A stretch of DNA of 64,000 nucleotides from Salinivenus iranica (lineage in GTDB: Bacteria; Bacteroidota; Rhodothermia; Rhodothermales; Salinibacteraceae), in contig NCRB01000005.1 in the NCBI GenBank assembly GCA_002894665.1, forward strand, positions 1 to 64,000, given 5' to 3'. How positions within the stretch are numbered: the stretch's first letter is position 1; the number at the start of each line of letters is the position of its first letter. Positions 8,851 to 18,944 of the stretch are shown piece after piece. The position numbers were made by a program, and so were the translations under genes. The notes beneath the pieces were generated by a model that had not been told where the DNA came from, did not search any database, and saw only the letters and a program-made list of their open reading frames with translations.

Positions 8851-9258
8851 CTAGTTATTTCCCGAGGCGCCGCCCTGCTGTCCACTGCCGCCCTGCCCGC
8901 CCTGCGTTCCGCCCCCTCCCGGAAGCGGCGCGGCGTCCTGTCCCCCGCCCGGCGACTGGGACGGCTGCTGTTGCTGCGTTTGGCCCTGCTGCTGGGCCCG
9001 CTCCTGAATCACGCTCCGCTGCTCCTCCTCGGTGCCCACGAAGAAGTTCATCACCACGCAGAGCGTAATGAAGATGGTGCCGAGGGTCCAGGTTGCCTTT
9101 TCCAGCGTGTCCGGCGCCTGACGCGTCCCCAGCACCTGTCGGGCTCCGCCACTCTGCGCGATGCCGGACAGGCCGCCCCCCTGGCCGCTTTGGAGAAGAA
9201 TCACCAGAATGAGCACCGCCGCGATAAGAGCGACGAGCACAACTGTAAACGTGAACAT
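8851..9258 (-). CDS. secG: preprotein translocase subunit SecG
   Basis: Small membrane subunit of the SecYEG translocon. Two transmembrane helices are visible (about residues 3-22 and 52-72) around the conserved cytoplasmic loop LLQSGQGGGLSG..GGARQVLG. The start is set at the ATG at 9258 (MFTFTVVLVAL); an ATG at 9291 would add 11 residues. The core ends near residue 75 and is followed by an unusual tail of about 60 residues. That tail is rich in Gln and then in Gly/Pro/Gln, is probably disordered and is not part of canonical SecG. The neighbours are unrelated housekeeping genes. Confidence 0.9.
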   Translation of the reverse strand: MFTFTVVLVALIAAVLILVILLQSGQGGGLSGIAQSGGARQVLGTRQAPDTLEKATWTLGTIFITLCVVMNFFVGTEEEQRSVIQERAQQQGQTQQQQPSQSPGGGQDAAPLPGGGGTQGGQGGSGQQGGASGNN

Positions 9259-9347
9259 AACGCTGCGGTCCGCTTCTGTGAGAACAATCAACGCGTCCGG
9301 TCGGCGTGGCGCACGTCCCGGAGCCCAATAGGAAAATCTGAGTGTGT

Positions 9348-9905
9348 CTACGATGCAGGTCCCGTATCGTTCGCGTAGGCCGCGGCGTAGACGAGGGCTG
9401 TAATGGTCTTCATGTCTTTCAGTTCGCCCTGCCGGGCCCGCCGCACCGCTTCGGTAAGGTCCATGGGGACGACCTCCACGAACTCACCCGCGGCCAGATC
9501 TTGCTCGCCCCGCTCCAGTCCGTGGGCCGCAAACACGTGAATGCATTCGTTGCTGTACCCGATACACGGATACGCCGCCCCCAGTCGCTCGAACCGGTCC
9601 GCCCGCCACCCGGTCTCCTCCTCGAGCTCCCGCGCCGCAACCTCCGCCGGCGCCTCGTGGGAGGCATCAAATTTTCCGGCCGGCACCTCCAGAAAGGTGC
9701 GGCGCGGCGGGTAGCGAAACTGCCGGATCAGAAGCGTCCGGCCGTCCTCAAAAATCGGCACGATGGCCGACGCGCCCGGGTGGTCGATCCATTCGCGGAC
9801 CGAGGTGCCCCCATCGGGGAGGCGCACCTCATCCCGAAACGCCTTGAGCAGTACACCGTCCACCAGTTGTTCGGAGGACAGTTGGGTTTCTTCGAGCGAG
9901 GACAC
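9348..9905 (-). CDS. Nudix hydrolase, ADP-ribose pyrophosphatase type
   Basis: Probably hydrolyses ADP-ribose or a similar nucleoside diphosphate sugar. The 185-residue protein has the ADPRase-like lead-in EVPAGKFD and a Nudix box ending in ARELEEETGW. The spacing between the first Gly and Glu is one residue longer than the consensus (G-x6-E-x7-REL-x-EE-x-G). The downstream AYPCIGYSNE segment fits the ADPRase subgroup. It is encoded minus-strand between rsmE (upstream) and secG (downstream), with 75-90 bp gaps. Confidence 0.85.
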   Translation of the reverse strand: MSSLEETQLSSEQLVDGVLLKAFRDEVRLPDGGTSVREWIDHPGASAIVPIFEDGRTLLIRQFRYPPRRTFLEVPAGKFDASHEAPAEVAARELEEETGWRADRFERLGAAYPCIGYSNECIHVFAAHGLERGEQDLAAGEFVEVVPMDLTEAVRRARQGELKDMKTITALVYAAAYANDTGPAS

Positions 9906-9980
9906 GAATCGGAAAGGGACTTGGAAAAAGCGACCGACTGAACGGGACGGGGGAGGGCGTGCTCCCCGTGTGCTCGTTTT

Positions 9981-10721
9981 TCATACGTCAGGATTCGATC
10001 CGCCCAATCCCGGGCTGTAAACCGCCGCCGCCACCGCCAGGAGCCCGGCCGTCTCGGCCCGAAGGCGCCGTCCCCCGAGGGACACCACGTCCCACCCGGC
10101 CGCCCGGGCCGTCGCCACCTCGGATTCGTGGAAGCCCCCCTCCGGCCCCACAAGCGCGAGGACAGACTCCGGATGCGATCCGGCCCGCAACGCACCGTGC
10201 AGGGTGTTCTCGGCCCCGGCCCCGTGACACACGAACCGCCGGTCCGCGACGGCATCCTCGAGCACCTCGTCCATCGTGCGCGGCGGCGCAAGGGTCGGCA
10301 GTCGACTCCGGCGGCACTGCTTGAGCGCGGCCACCATGACCTTTCGCACACGCTCACGGCGGAAGGTGTCCGTTTCGACGTGGGCGGTGCGGAGGGGAAC
10401 GATTCGCCGCACCCCCAGCTCCACCGCCTTTTCGGCAAACGTCTCGAACCGCTGCCGCTTTTTGAGAAGGCCGAGCCCGACCGTCACGTCTACCGCCGGC
10501 TCCCCTACCTCCCGGCGTCGCTCCACGATGGTCCCGACGAGCTTGTCATTGCTTGCGTGCTGGACCTCCACCCGATACCAGCCGCCCTCCCCATCCACGA
10601 CCGTCAGCTCGTCTCCGACGGCGGCACGCAGAACAGCCCGGGCGTGGCGCGCCTCGTCGTCGGGCAACACCACGCGGGATCCGCGAATGGCAGAGGGCGG
10701 CGCGTAGAAGTTCGTCGTCAT
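9981..10721 (-). CDS. rsmE: 16S rRNA m3U1498 methyltransferase
   Basis: A SPOUT-class methyltransferase that N3-methylates U1498 of 16S rRNA. The open frame extends to 10913, but MTTNFYAPP from the ATG at 10721 is the family-like start, giving 246 residues. An N-terminal PUA-like domain (about 1-75, containing DEARHARAVLRA) is followed by the knotted catalytic domain. That domain has ALVGPEGGFHESE and the terminal LGGRRLRAETAG, where the methionine-binding knot forms. Its start lies 57 bp downstream of the Omp85-type gene's stop. Confidence 0.93.
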   Translation of the reverse strand: MTTNFYAPPSAIRGSRVVLPDDEARHARAVLRAAVGDELTVVDGEGGWYRVEVQHASNDKLVGTIVERRREVGEPAVDVTVGLGLLKKRQRFETFAEKAVELGVRRIVPLRTAHVETDTFRRERVRKVMVAALKQCRRSRLPTLAPPRTMDEVLEDAVADRRFVCHGAGAENTLHGALRAGSHPESVLALVGPEGGFHESEVATARAAGWDVVSLGGRRLRAETAGLLAVAAAVYSPGLGGSNPDV

Positions 10722-10777
10722 GGACACGGTCTCCTGGTGCAAAACAGAACACATGCGAATCACGGGCGGGCGCGGCC

Positions 10778-12577
10778 CTACAACTGGACTGACAGCCCCA
10801 CGTGCACACGCCCCTCGGCGGGCGAGGCCACCTCCGGGTTTAGTGCGTAGCTGGCGCGCACCTGGCCAATGCCGGTATGGACCTGCACCCCAACCCCGTA
10901 CCCGGGCCGCCACGACTGCCGGCGCTCCGCCTCCTGGAGGGCCGGACGGCGAAGGTAGCCCAGATCGCCAAAGGCATACGCATAGGACCGCCGGTCGAGC
11001 AGGAGCCGGTACTCGACCAGCGCGCGGGCGGTCACATTGCCGAGGAAACGGTCTTCATCGTACCCCCGCAGCGAGGTGGCCCCGCCAAAGCGGAAGAGGT
11101 CGCTCCGGTCGTACGTGTCGCTTCGGAGCACGGACGCGTCTGCCCCGAGCGCCACGACCTGCCGCCCCGCGACGGGCCAGTACGTGCGCACCGTGGCGTG
11201 CAGCCGCTCCTGCCGCAATTCCCGCGAGGTGCGTGTCGTGTCGCCCGCCGCCGTCCGCCGCCGCAGGGTGCGCTCCGTCCGCCCCTGCTCCACGTGCACG
11301 TCGAGCCGAAGGCCGCGGCGGGGGGTAACCGGGCGGGCCCGGCTCTCGTAGCGCACCCCGACTCCATAGAAGAAGGTGCGCGACCGCGCGATGCGCTGCC
11401 GGTCGCCCCGCAGCTGGGTGCCGGCCGGGCCCGGCTGCACGACCTCCCGGCGCAGGCTGCCGACCAGCTCCAGCCCGCTGTCGAACCGGTACCCGACCTC
11501 TCCCCCGTAGCGCCGCTTGCTGAAGGTGGAGTCGCGCTGTTCGCCCCGAAAGTCGGCCTGCACTCGGAGGGGCAGGCCGAGCACAAACGGATCGGACACG
11601 ACAAGGTCGAAAAGGCTCGCGCGGCCCGGGCGCCGATCGAGCGTCAGGTCCACGCGCCGACCGCCCCCGAACAGGTGCTCCAGCAACAGATGGCCGCTCC
11701 CCACAACCTGCCCCTGCTGGCCGGGACTGGCCCCCGGCAAGTACCCGAGTGCAAGATCAAACGACCCGGGCGGGGCCTCCTCCACCGGAATTCGAAGGGT
11801 GGCCCCCCCGTCCGGCCCCACCCGCAGGTCGGGCGTCCCCACGTCCCGAAAGAGCGCGCTCTGCGCCAGCCGCTCCCGAATCGCCTCCGGATCGTAGTCG
11901 GTGAGGGACGCCCCAACGGGCAGGTCGGCGAGATGCGCCAGCAGGGCCGGAGTGGTCCGGGTCTCCTCCTCGGCGGGCACAACCCGTTTCAGCCAGAGGG
12001 ACGGCCCTTCGTCCACACGGAGGATCAGGCGGAGCTGCGGGCGGGCCGTAGAGTCGATCGCGGCCCGGTCGACGTGAATCTCGGCCAGCGGGTGCCCGGC
12101 CCGCTCGTATCGATCGAGCAGCGCCTGGATGTCGGCGTCGAGCACGTCGGGCACCAGCGGGTCGCCCTGCTCGGTGTTCAGGAGCCGACGCAGCTCTGCG
12201 GTTGGCACTGCCTCCGCTCCGTCAACCCGAATCGACGCGAGGGTGACCTGCGGCCCGCGGTGGGCGTGAACCCGCACGGTCGGCGACGGCCCGCTCGTGT
12301 CCACGACGGCAGAATCGATGCGGGCGTAGTAGTATCCGTTCTTTCGCATCCGGCGCAGCGTCCGCTGGGCGACGGCCCGGACGCTGTCGACCGGCGCACT
12401 CGGACGCGCCCCCGGCCAGTCGACCCGCTCCCCCTCCACTCGCAGCGCCCAGGTTGGCGCTTCGGACGGGGTGCCGGCGGCGCCGCTCTGGGCTCGCACA
12501 GGGCACGGCCCCGCGCCCATCGCAAGGAGCAACACGGCCCCGATCGTCGGGTATAGAATGGTGTGCTCACTGCTCAT
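10778..12577 (-). CDS. Omp85/BamA-family outer-membrane protein
   Basis: A 599-residue secreted protein with a signal peptide (residues 1-30, ending PVRAQ), two or so POTRA-like domains (about 45-210) and a C-terminal 16-strand-type barrel. The Omp85 L6-loop hallmark is present as LRGYDEDRFLG, and the barrel is rich in alternating aromatic/Arg strands. It is shorter than BamA (which has five POTRAs) and resembles TamA-like or surface-antigen D15 proteins that insert or transport outer-membrane components. The C-terminal residue is Leu rather than the usual Phe/Trp. Function within the superfamily is undetermined. Confidence 0.82.
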   Translation of the reverse strand: MSSEHTILYPTIGAVLLLAMGAGPCPVRAQSGAAGTPSEAPTWALRVEGERVDWPGARPSAPVDSVRAVAQRTLRRMRKNGYYYARIDSAVVDTSGPSPTVRVHAHRGPQVTLASIRVDGAEAVPTAELRRLLNTEQGDPLVPDVLDADIQALLDRYERAGHPLAEIHVDRAAIDSTARPQLRLILRVDEGPSLWLKRVVPAEEETRTTPALLAHLADLPVGASLTDYDPEAIRERLAQSALFRDVGTPDLRVGPDGGATLRIPVEEAPPGSFDLALGYLPGASPGQQGQVVGSGHLLLEHLFGGGRRVDLTLDRRPGRASLFDLVVSDPFVLGLPLRVQADFRGEQRDSTFSKRRYGGEVGYRFDSGLELVGSLRREVVQPGPAGTQLRGDRQRIARSRTFFYGVGVRYESRARPVTPRRGLRLDVHVEQGRTERTLRRRTAAGDTTRTSRELRQERLHATVRTYWPVAGRQVVALGADASVLRSDTYDRSDLFRFGGATSLRGYDEDRFLGNVTARALVEYRLLLDRRSYAYAFGDLGYLRRPALQEAERRQSWRPGYGVGVQVHTGIGQVRASYALNPEVASPAEGRVHVGLSVQL

Positions 12578-12597
12578 TGCTGCGTTTCCCCTGCTGC

Positions 12598-12975
12598 ATG
12601 TCCCGACCCATCGTCGCTACCGCTGCCTTCGGGATGTGCCTCTGCCTGCTCGGCGCGGCGTCGTCCCGTCCGGCGCTCCGAACGGTCGAACCCGCGCCCG
12701 AGCCGTGGGTTGCACAGCCTTCCCTCCCCGACACCCTCGAGGCCCGCGTCGTTGCCGGGGAGACGTTGATCCACACGCTGCCGGGCGGCGACGAAAACGG
12801 CGCCGCGTCCTACCGAATGCTCCGCGGCCCCGCCCTCAGCGGCGTCGCCGGGCGCTCCCTCACCTGGATCACGCGCGGGGTCGCGCCGGGGACCTACCGG
12901 CTCCGCCTGCAGGCCCAACGGCCCGATGCCGCCCCCGACACCCTCGTCCTGCGCGTGGAGGTCCAGCCCTCCTAA
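12598..12975 (+). CDS. small exported protein of unknown function
   Basis: A 125-residue protein with a signal-like N-terminus (residues 1-22, a hydrophobic stretch with two Cys) and a soluble part rich in Pro and Arg. The C-terminal half (PGTYRLRLQAQ...LVLRVEVQ) looks like a single beta-sandwich strand pattern. No family recognised. The ATG at 12598 lies 20 bp from the divergent Omp85-type start, and the stop is 38 bp before mutY. It could be a lipoprotein, but no proper lipobox is present. Confidence 0.6.
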   Translation: MSRPIVATAAFGMCLCLLGAASSRPALRTVEPAPEPWVAQPSLPDTLEARVVAGETLIHTLPGGDENGAASYRMLRGPALSGVAGRSLTWITRGVAPGTYRLRLQAQRPDAAPDTLVLRVEVQPS

Positions 12976-13013
12976 TCCGCACCCGCCGCTTTTTCCCGAC
13001 GCCTCCCCCACTC

Positions 13014-14138
13014 GTGTCTCTCGACGCCCTCTCCCCGACCGACCGCCAGCGCGACGCCTTCCGCACCAGGCTGCTCGACTGGTACGACCAGCACAAGCGC
13101 TCGATGCCCTGGCGCGACACCGACGATCCGTATCGCATCTGGGTCTCGGAGATCATGCTCCAGCAAACGCGCGTGGACACGGTGCGCGACTACTACCCTC
13201 ACTTCCTGGAGGCCTTTCCCACGGTGGAGGCCCTCGCCGCCGCCGACCGCGACACCGTGCTGAAGTACTGGGAGGGCCTCGGCTTCTACGCCCGGGCGCG
13301 CCACCTCCACGAGGCGGCCCAGACGGTCGTAGACGAACACGACGGCACCGTGCCCGACACGATGGACGCCATCAAAGAGCTCAAGGGCATCGGCCCGTAC
13401 ACCGCCGCGGCCGTGCTCTCCATTGCCTACCAAAAACCGCACGCCGTCCTCGACGGCAACGTGACGCGCGTGCTATCGCGCGCGTTCGCGGTCGAAGAAG
13501 ACGCCACCTCCACCGCCGCCCAAAACGCGCTCCGGACCCTCGCCAATGACCTGCTCGCCCCGGACCAGCCCGGCGACTTCAACCAGGCCCTCATGGAACT
13601 GGGGGCGCTGGCCTGCACCCCGAGCACGCCCCTCTGCGACCGGTGCCCGCTGCAGGAGGTGTGCCAGGCCCACGCGGCCGGCACCGAGGAGGACTACCCC
13701 ATCACGCCCGAGTCGACGCCCGTGCCCCACCACGACATCGCCGTCGGCCTGGTCTTTACCGACGACGGGGACCGCCTCCTCATCCAGCGCCGCCCGGACG
13801 ACGGACTGCTCGGGGGGCTCTGGGAATTTCCCGGCGGCAAGCAAGAGGACGGCGAATCCATGGAGGCCGCCTGCGCACGGGAGGTGAAGGAGGAGCTCGG
13901 CATCGACGTGGCGGTCGAGGAGCCCTTCTACACCCTCTCCCACGCGTACTCTCACTTCAAAATCACCCTCCACGCCTTCCGGTGTCGCATCGACGAGGGC
14001 ACGCCGGAGGCCCGCGAGGGGCAACCCTTCCAGTGGGTCGGACTCGACGAACTGGACGACTACGCCTTTCCGCGCGCCAACCGGCGCCTGATCGAAGAAC
14101 TGGAGCGCCGCCAGACCGAGCCGTCCCTGTTCGATTGA
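13014..14138 (+). CDS. mutY: A/G-specific adenine glycosylase with an intact Nudix C-domain
   Basis: Removes adenine mispaired with 8-oxoguanine. The start is a GTG at 13014, giving 374 residues. The helix-hairpin-helix glycosylase domain shows catalytic Glu46 in SEIMLQQTRV and Asp147 in LDGNVTRV. The [4Fe-4S] motif is C201-x6-C208-x2-C211-x5-C217. The C-terminal domain (about 238-360) has the 8-oxoG-recognition-like SHAYSH segment. Unlike classical MutY it also has a complete Nudix box (G275-x5-E281-x7-R289-E290-V-x-E293-E294-x-G296-I). It may therefore also hydrolyse oxidised nucleotides. Confidence 0.94.
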   Translation: MSLDALSPTDRQRDAFRTRLLDWYDQHKRSMPWRDTDDPYRIWVSEIMLQQTRVDTVRDYYPHFLEAFPTVEALAAADRDTVLKYWEGLGFYARARHLHEAAQTVVDEHDGTVPDTMDAIKELKGIGPYTAAAVLSIAYQKPHAVLDGNVTRVLSRAFAVEEDATSTAAQNALRTLANDLLAPDQPGDFNQALMELGALACTPSTPLCDRCPLQEVCQAHAAGTEEDYPITPESTPVPHHDIAVGLVFTDDGDRLLIQRRPDDGLLGGLWEFPGGKQEDGESMEAACAREVKEELGIDVAVEEPFYTLSHAYSHFKITLHAFRCRIDEGTPEAREGQPFQWVGLDELDDYAFPRANRRLIEELERRQTEPSLFD

Positions 14139-14146
14139 AGCCCCTC

Positions 14147-14677
14147 CTACTCGACCCCCTCAGCCTCAACCGCCTGCACGCCGCCGGAGCCGTCGGACGC
14201 ATCGTTCCCGAAGAGCGACGCCCCAATCGCCCCGCCGATCGCCCCGAAGATGGCATAGAGCACAATGTTGAACAGCAGGCCCCCGATGAACATCATCATG
14301 CTTCCCTCCCCCTGAAGCTGCTGCATCATCTCCGGGGACATCCCCTGCTGCCCCTCCATGCCCTGCATCCACTGTTCCACCATGTCCCGCGAGATGGTCT
14401 GCGAATCCAGCCCCAGCGGACGCAGCGCCCGGTCGAACAACGGCCCGAGCACCGCGCCTCCCACTCCGGCCAGCGACCCAAGAACCGCACCGTCCGCCGC
14501 GGTCAGGGCCGGGCTCTTGCCCGCGGCCGACGCCCGGGTGGTGTACTGCTGCGTCGCCACGACCCCGCCGATGATGACGCCGAGACAGCAGATGACGTTG
14601 ATGAAGCTCAGGTACGACGTGCTCAGAATACCGATCACGACCGCACCGACGAGAATGGACTGCTGACGTGGAGTCAT
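14147..14677 (-). CDS. small two-helix membrane protein, unknown
   Basis: A 176-residue protein from the ATG at 14677 (MTPRQQSILVG). It has hydrophobic segments near residues 7-40 and 60-80, then a Met/Gln-rich middle (about 105-125), and a final hydrophobic Gly-rich helix (about 128-155). The layout suggests a DUF4199-like or similar integral membrane protein, but I recognise no family with confidence. It converges on mutY with only 8 bp between the stops, and its start is about 100 bp downstream of the DUF2085 gene's stop. Confidence 0.65.
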   Translation of the reverse strand: MTPRQQSILVGAVVIGILSTSYLSFINVICCLGVIIGGVVATQQYTTRASAAGKSPALTAADGAVLGSLAGVGGAVLGPLFDRALRPLGLDSQTISRDMVEQWMQGMEGQQGMSPEMMQQLQGEGSMMMFIGGLLFNIVLYAIFGAIGGAIGASLFGNDASDGSGGVQAVEAEGVE

Positions 14678-14779
14678 AGACGAAACCAGTCGACGTGATG
14701 AACGGGCGGGACGCCGAGTCCGTGGCGCCCCAGGCGCTGTCCGCAACCTATAGAACAAGCGTCGCAACCGAAAGGCCAC

Positions 14780-15283
14780 TCAGCCTCCGCCGGCCGACGA
14801 GGGGGCTGCCCCCCAGGACGTGAAGATCCGGTCGACCACCAGGCCGCCGCCCCCCAGTCCGGCCAGGAATCCCGTGAGGCCTCGGCTCAGGGGAACGCTC
14901 TCCCACAGGCCCAGCACGGGGAGCGCCCAGTCCACCCCAGCCGGCACGAGAACCAGTGCGAGCGGAAGCAGCCCCCACGCCCGCACCCGGTGCCACATCG
15001 TCCGGCCCCAGCGGGTTGCCCCGCTGCCCAAGGCGAGCCCCACGTAAATGCCGAGGCATCGATCGCAGACCGCGAGTTGCACCCCGTGGAGGTGGGGCGA
15101 CCGATCCGGCAGCTGGTGACATACGGACGAAAAGCCCTCCATGAGCACGGCGCGCAGCGACGGCGACACGACGGGCGGAAGCAGGACAACGACAACCAGG
15201 CCCCCGAAGAGGGCCACGCCTGCGAGCCACGCCCCCGTAGGAAACGACCCGTGCGGGTAGTCGGTGCGATCGGGGCTGCTCAT
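14780..15283 (-). CDS. DUF2085 membrane protein
   Basis: A 167-residue integral membrane protein with about four hydrophobic segments. It has the cysteine-rich hallmark of DUF2085: CHQLPDRSPHLHG (about residue 55) followed by LAVCDRCLGIYVG (about residue 72). The family is common in Bacteroidota and its biochemical role is unknown; the conserved CHQ and CxRC residues suggest metal or redox chemistry at the membrane. It is divergent from the groES operon. Confidence 0.85.
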   Translation of the reverse strand: MSSPDRTDYPHGSFPTGAWLAGVALFGGLVVVVLLPPVVSPSLRAVLMEGFSSVCHQLPDRSPHLHGVQLAVCDRCLGIYVGLALGSGATRWGRTMWHRVRAWGLLPLALVLVPAGVDWALPVLGLWESVPLSRGLTGFLAGLGGGGLVVDRIFTSWGAAPSSAGGG

Positions 15284-15421
15284 TCGCCTGTGTTATGTTG
15301 TGGACGGACGGCCGTTGCCCGGTTGGGGGCGCCCGGCGTCCTGACAGTCGCTAAACGATCTTCACCACTCTCGTGCCTTCGACTGGAACACAGCCCCCCC
15401 GCTCATGTTGCCTATACCGGC

Positions 15422-15456
15422 GTTGTTATCACTCACCACGGGCGAGTGATAACAAC
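15422..15456. promoter_or_regulatory. CIRCE-like operator (HrcA-type) upstream of groESL
   Basis: A perfect 13-bp inverted repeat (GTTGTTATCACTC and GAGTGATAACAAC) with exactly nine bases between the arms. It contains TTATCACTC-N9-GAGTGATAA, which is the classical CIRCE operator TTAGCACTC-N9-GAGTGCTAA with one symmetric change (G-C to T-A in each arm). Its centre is about 65 bp upstream of the groES ATG, where a HrcA repressor would block transcription at normal temperature. No hrcA gene is in the window. Confidence 0.85.
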
Positions 15457-15503
15457 TGCGAATTCTCATCTGCACATCACTCACAAGTCCCCCCGAACGC
15501 ATT

Positions 15504-15794
15504 ATGACGAACATCAAACCTCTCGGCGACCGCGTCGTCGTCCAGCCGAAACCGGCGGACGATAAGACCGACAGTGGTCTCTACATCCCGGATTCGGCGA
15601 AGGAAAAGCCGCAGAGGGGCACCGTCAAGTCAGTTGGCCCTGGCCGCGTCGAAGACGGCAGTAAGATTGACATGACGGTCGAGGAAGGACAGGAAGTCCT
15701 GTACGGCAAGTACGCCGGCACCGAGGTGACGCTCAACGGTGAGGAGTACCTCATCATGCGTGAGAGCGACATCTTCGGCATCATCGAAGAGTAG
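15504..15794 (+). CDS. groES: co-chaperonin GroES
   Basis: The heptameric lid of the GroEL chamber. The 96-residue length is normal. Conserved pieces are [12 protein letters not shown] at the N-terminus, the mobile loop region with [15 protein letters not shown], and [11 protein letters not shown] plus the terminal [13 protein letters not shown]. groEL follows 75 bp downstream on the same strand, and the CIRCE-like palindrome upstream indicates heat-shock control of the pair. Confidence 0.98.
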   Translation: MTNIKPLGDRVVVQPKPADDKTDSGLYIPDSAKEKPQRGTVKSVGPGRVEDGSKIDMTVEEGQEVLYGKYAGTEVTLNGEEYLIMRESDIFGIIEE

Positions 15795-15833
15795 CCTTCC
15801 GCGACGACCGCGGTTGCGGACACCCTGTACTGA

Positions 15834-17555
<1,722 letters not shown>

Positions 17556-17608
17556 CGCCACCCGGTCGCACCGGCGCGCCTTTTGGCGCACTACCGACCG
17601 ACCCAATG

Positions 17609-17653
17609 CGCCGCCCTTCTCCGGTGTCTTCCGGAGAGGGGCGGCGTTTTTTT
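17609..17653 (+). terminator. terminator of the groESL operon
   Basis: A 16-bp stem (17609-17624 with 17631-17646, one G-T wobble) with a six-base loop is followed by seven T residues at 17647-17653. Confidence 0.9.
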
Positions 17654-17695
17654 ATTTTGGACCTGCTTTTTCGCCCTTCCTTTCCTACCGGCTCT

Positions 17696-18898
17696 CTACT
17701 GCACCACCGTGACCCTGCGGGTGACTGCACGCCCACCGTCCGACAATTGCAAGACGTACACCCCACTGGCCAACCCACTCACGTCCAGTTGATGCTCGTG
17801 CCGGCCCGCCTCGGCGGTTGCTTCCAACGACCGCACCCGGCGTCCCACTACGTCATAGAGACGAAGCGTCACCTCTCCTCCGACCGACTCGGGGACCCCG
17901 TAGCGCACCGTCGCCCGCTTGCGGGCCGGGTTCGGGTAGGTGTTCAACAACTGCAGTCCCGCCGGCCTACCGCGTGCCACCGTTACGGGATCGGTCACAT
18001 GCACCGTCCCATCGATGTCCTCTTGCCGCAGGCGGTAGTGCACCGAATCGGCCGCGTACGGCAGATCGGCGTCCGTGAACCGGTACGTCCGCGCCGCCGA
18101 GGTCGTCCCCTCCCCCTCTACGAAGCCCACCTCCGTCCACGCACTCTCCCCCCTGCGCTCCCCTATACGTCGTTGTACCTTGAAGCCCGCGTTGTTCTGC
18201 TCGGAGGTGGTCTGCCAAGTCAATTGCACCCCGTCCTCCGTGGTCGCGCCCTCAAACGCCGCCAGTTCCACCGGGAGGGGAGTTGAGTCTGCACCAAGCG
18301 TCCATCGGCTAAACGCGGAGATGCTCTCCAACGTGACGGTGTTGCTCCCCGTTGGATCGGTGACGCGGCTGTCTGCCCCCATTTTGTCCCACGTCGAGCC
18401 TCCGTCCTCAGACTTGAAGAAGACCAGGTCCGATTCTACAAGGCCATTCAGTTCGTCGTCGTGGTACGTGTGGGTGAGGGTCGCATCAAGCCCGTCGTTG
18501 TTCTGGGAAGGGCTGATCTCGTAGTATCGGGCAATGCCCTCGTTGCCGCCGCCGGTCTGCACGGCGTGGCCGCGGGTCACAGTCACCTTCCCGAGATCCG
18601 CCGAGGCGCTGATGACGGCCCCCAGACCGGCGGGGTCGGCCTCGCTGGGACTCTCGAGGGCGCGGGTGGCGGTGAGCGTGCCGCCGGTCACGCGCCCGGC
18701 ACCGCTCTCCTGCAGGCGAGCGGTCGCCCCGGCGTCGCCCAGGTCCATCTGGCCGCCCTGCAGATCGAGGACGGTGCCGTTCTGCACCTGCAGGGTGGTG
18801 CCATGCTGCACTTTGAAGGCCTGCCCATGGGCCGGTTCAACGGTGAGGACGACAGCAAGAAAAAGCGCGAGAAGGAAATACGGCCATCCGCATTGCAT
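17696..18898 (-). CDS. secreted protein with T9SS type A sorting domain
   Basis: A 400-residue exported protein from the ATG at 18898 (MQCGWPYFLLALFLAV); an ATG at 18940 would add 14 residues. After the signal peptide, short repeated phrases (TLQVQNGTVLDLQGG) suggest the start of a beta-helix or adhesin repeat. A middle beta-rich domain and a fibronectin-like domain (LAAFEGATTEDGVQLTW) follow. The C-terminal ~80 residues (YPNPARKRATVRYGVP ... ASGVYVLQL) form the sorting signal that directs type IX secretion and surface attachment. Its start is 46 bp downstream of the fibre gene's stop, so the two are probably one operon. Confidence 0.85.
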   Translation of the reverse strand: MQCGWPYFLLALFLAVVLTVEPAHGQAFKVQHGTTLQVQNGTVLDLQGGQMDLGDAGATARLQESGAGRVTGGTLTATRALESPSEADPAGLGAVISASADLGKVTVTRGHAVQTGGGNEGIARYYEISPSQNNDGLDATLTHTYHDDELNGLVESDLVFFKSEDGGSTWDKMGADSRVTDPTGSNTVTLESISAFSRWTLGADSTPLPVELAAFEGATTEDGVQLTWQTTSEQNNAGFKVQRRIGERRGESAWTEVGFVEGEGTTSAARTYRFTDADLPYAADSVHYRLRQEDIDGTVHVTDPVTVARGRPAGLQLLNTYPNPARKRATVRYGVPESVGGEVTLRLYDVVGRRVRSLEATAEAGRHEHQLDVSGLASGVYVLQLSDGGRAVTRRVTVVQ

Positions 18899-18944
18899 GA
18901 GAACAAACGCGTTGGTGACGGGAAGTGATGTGCAGGCCACCAGC

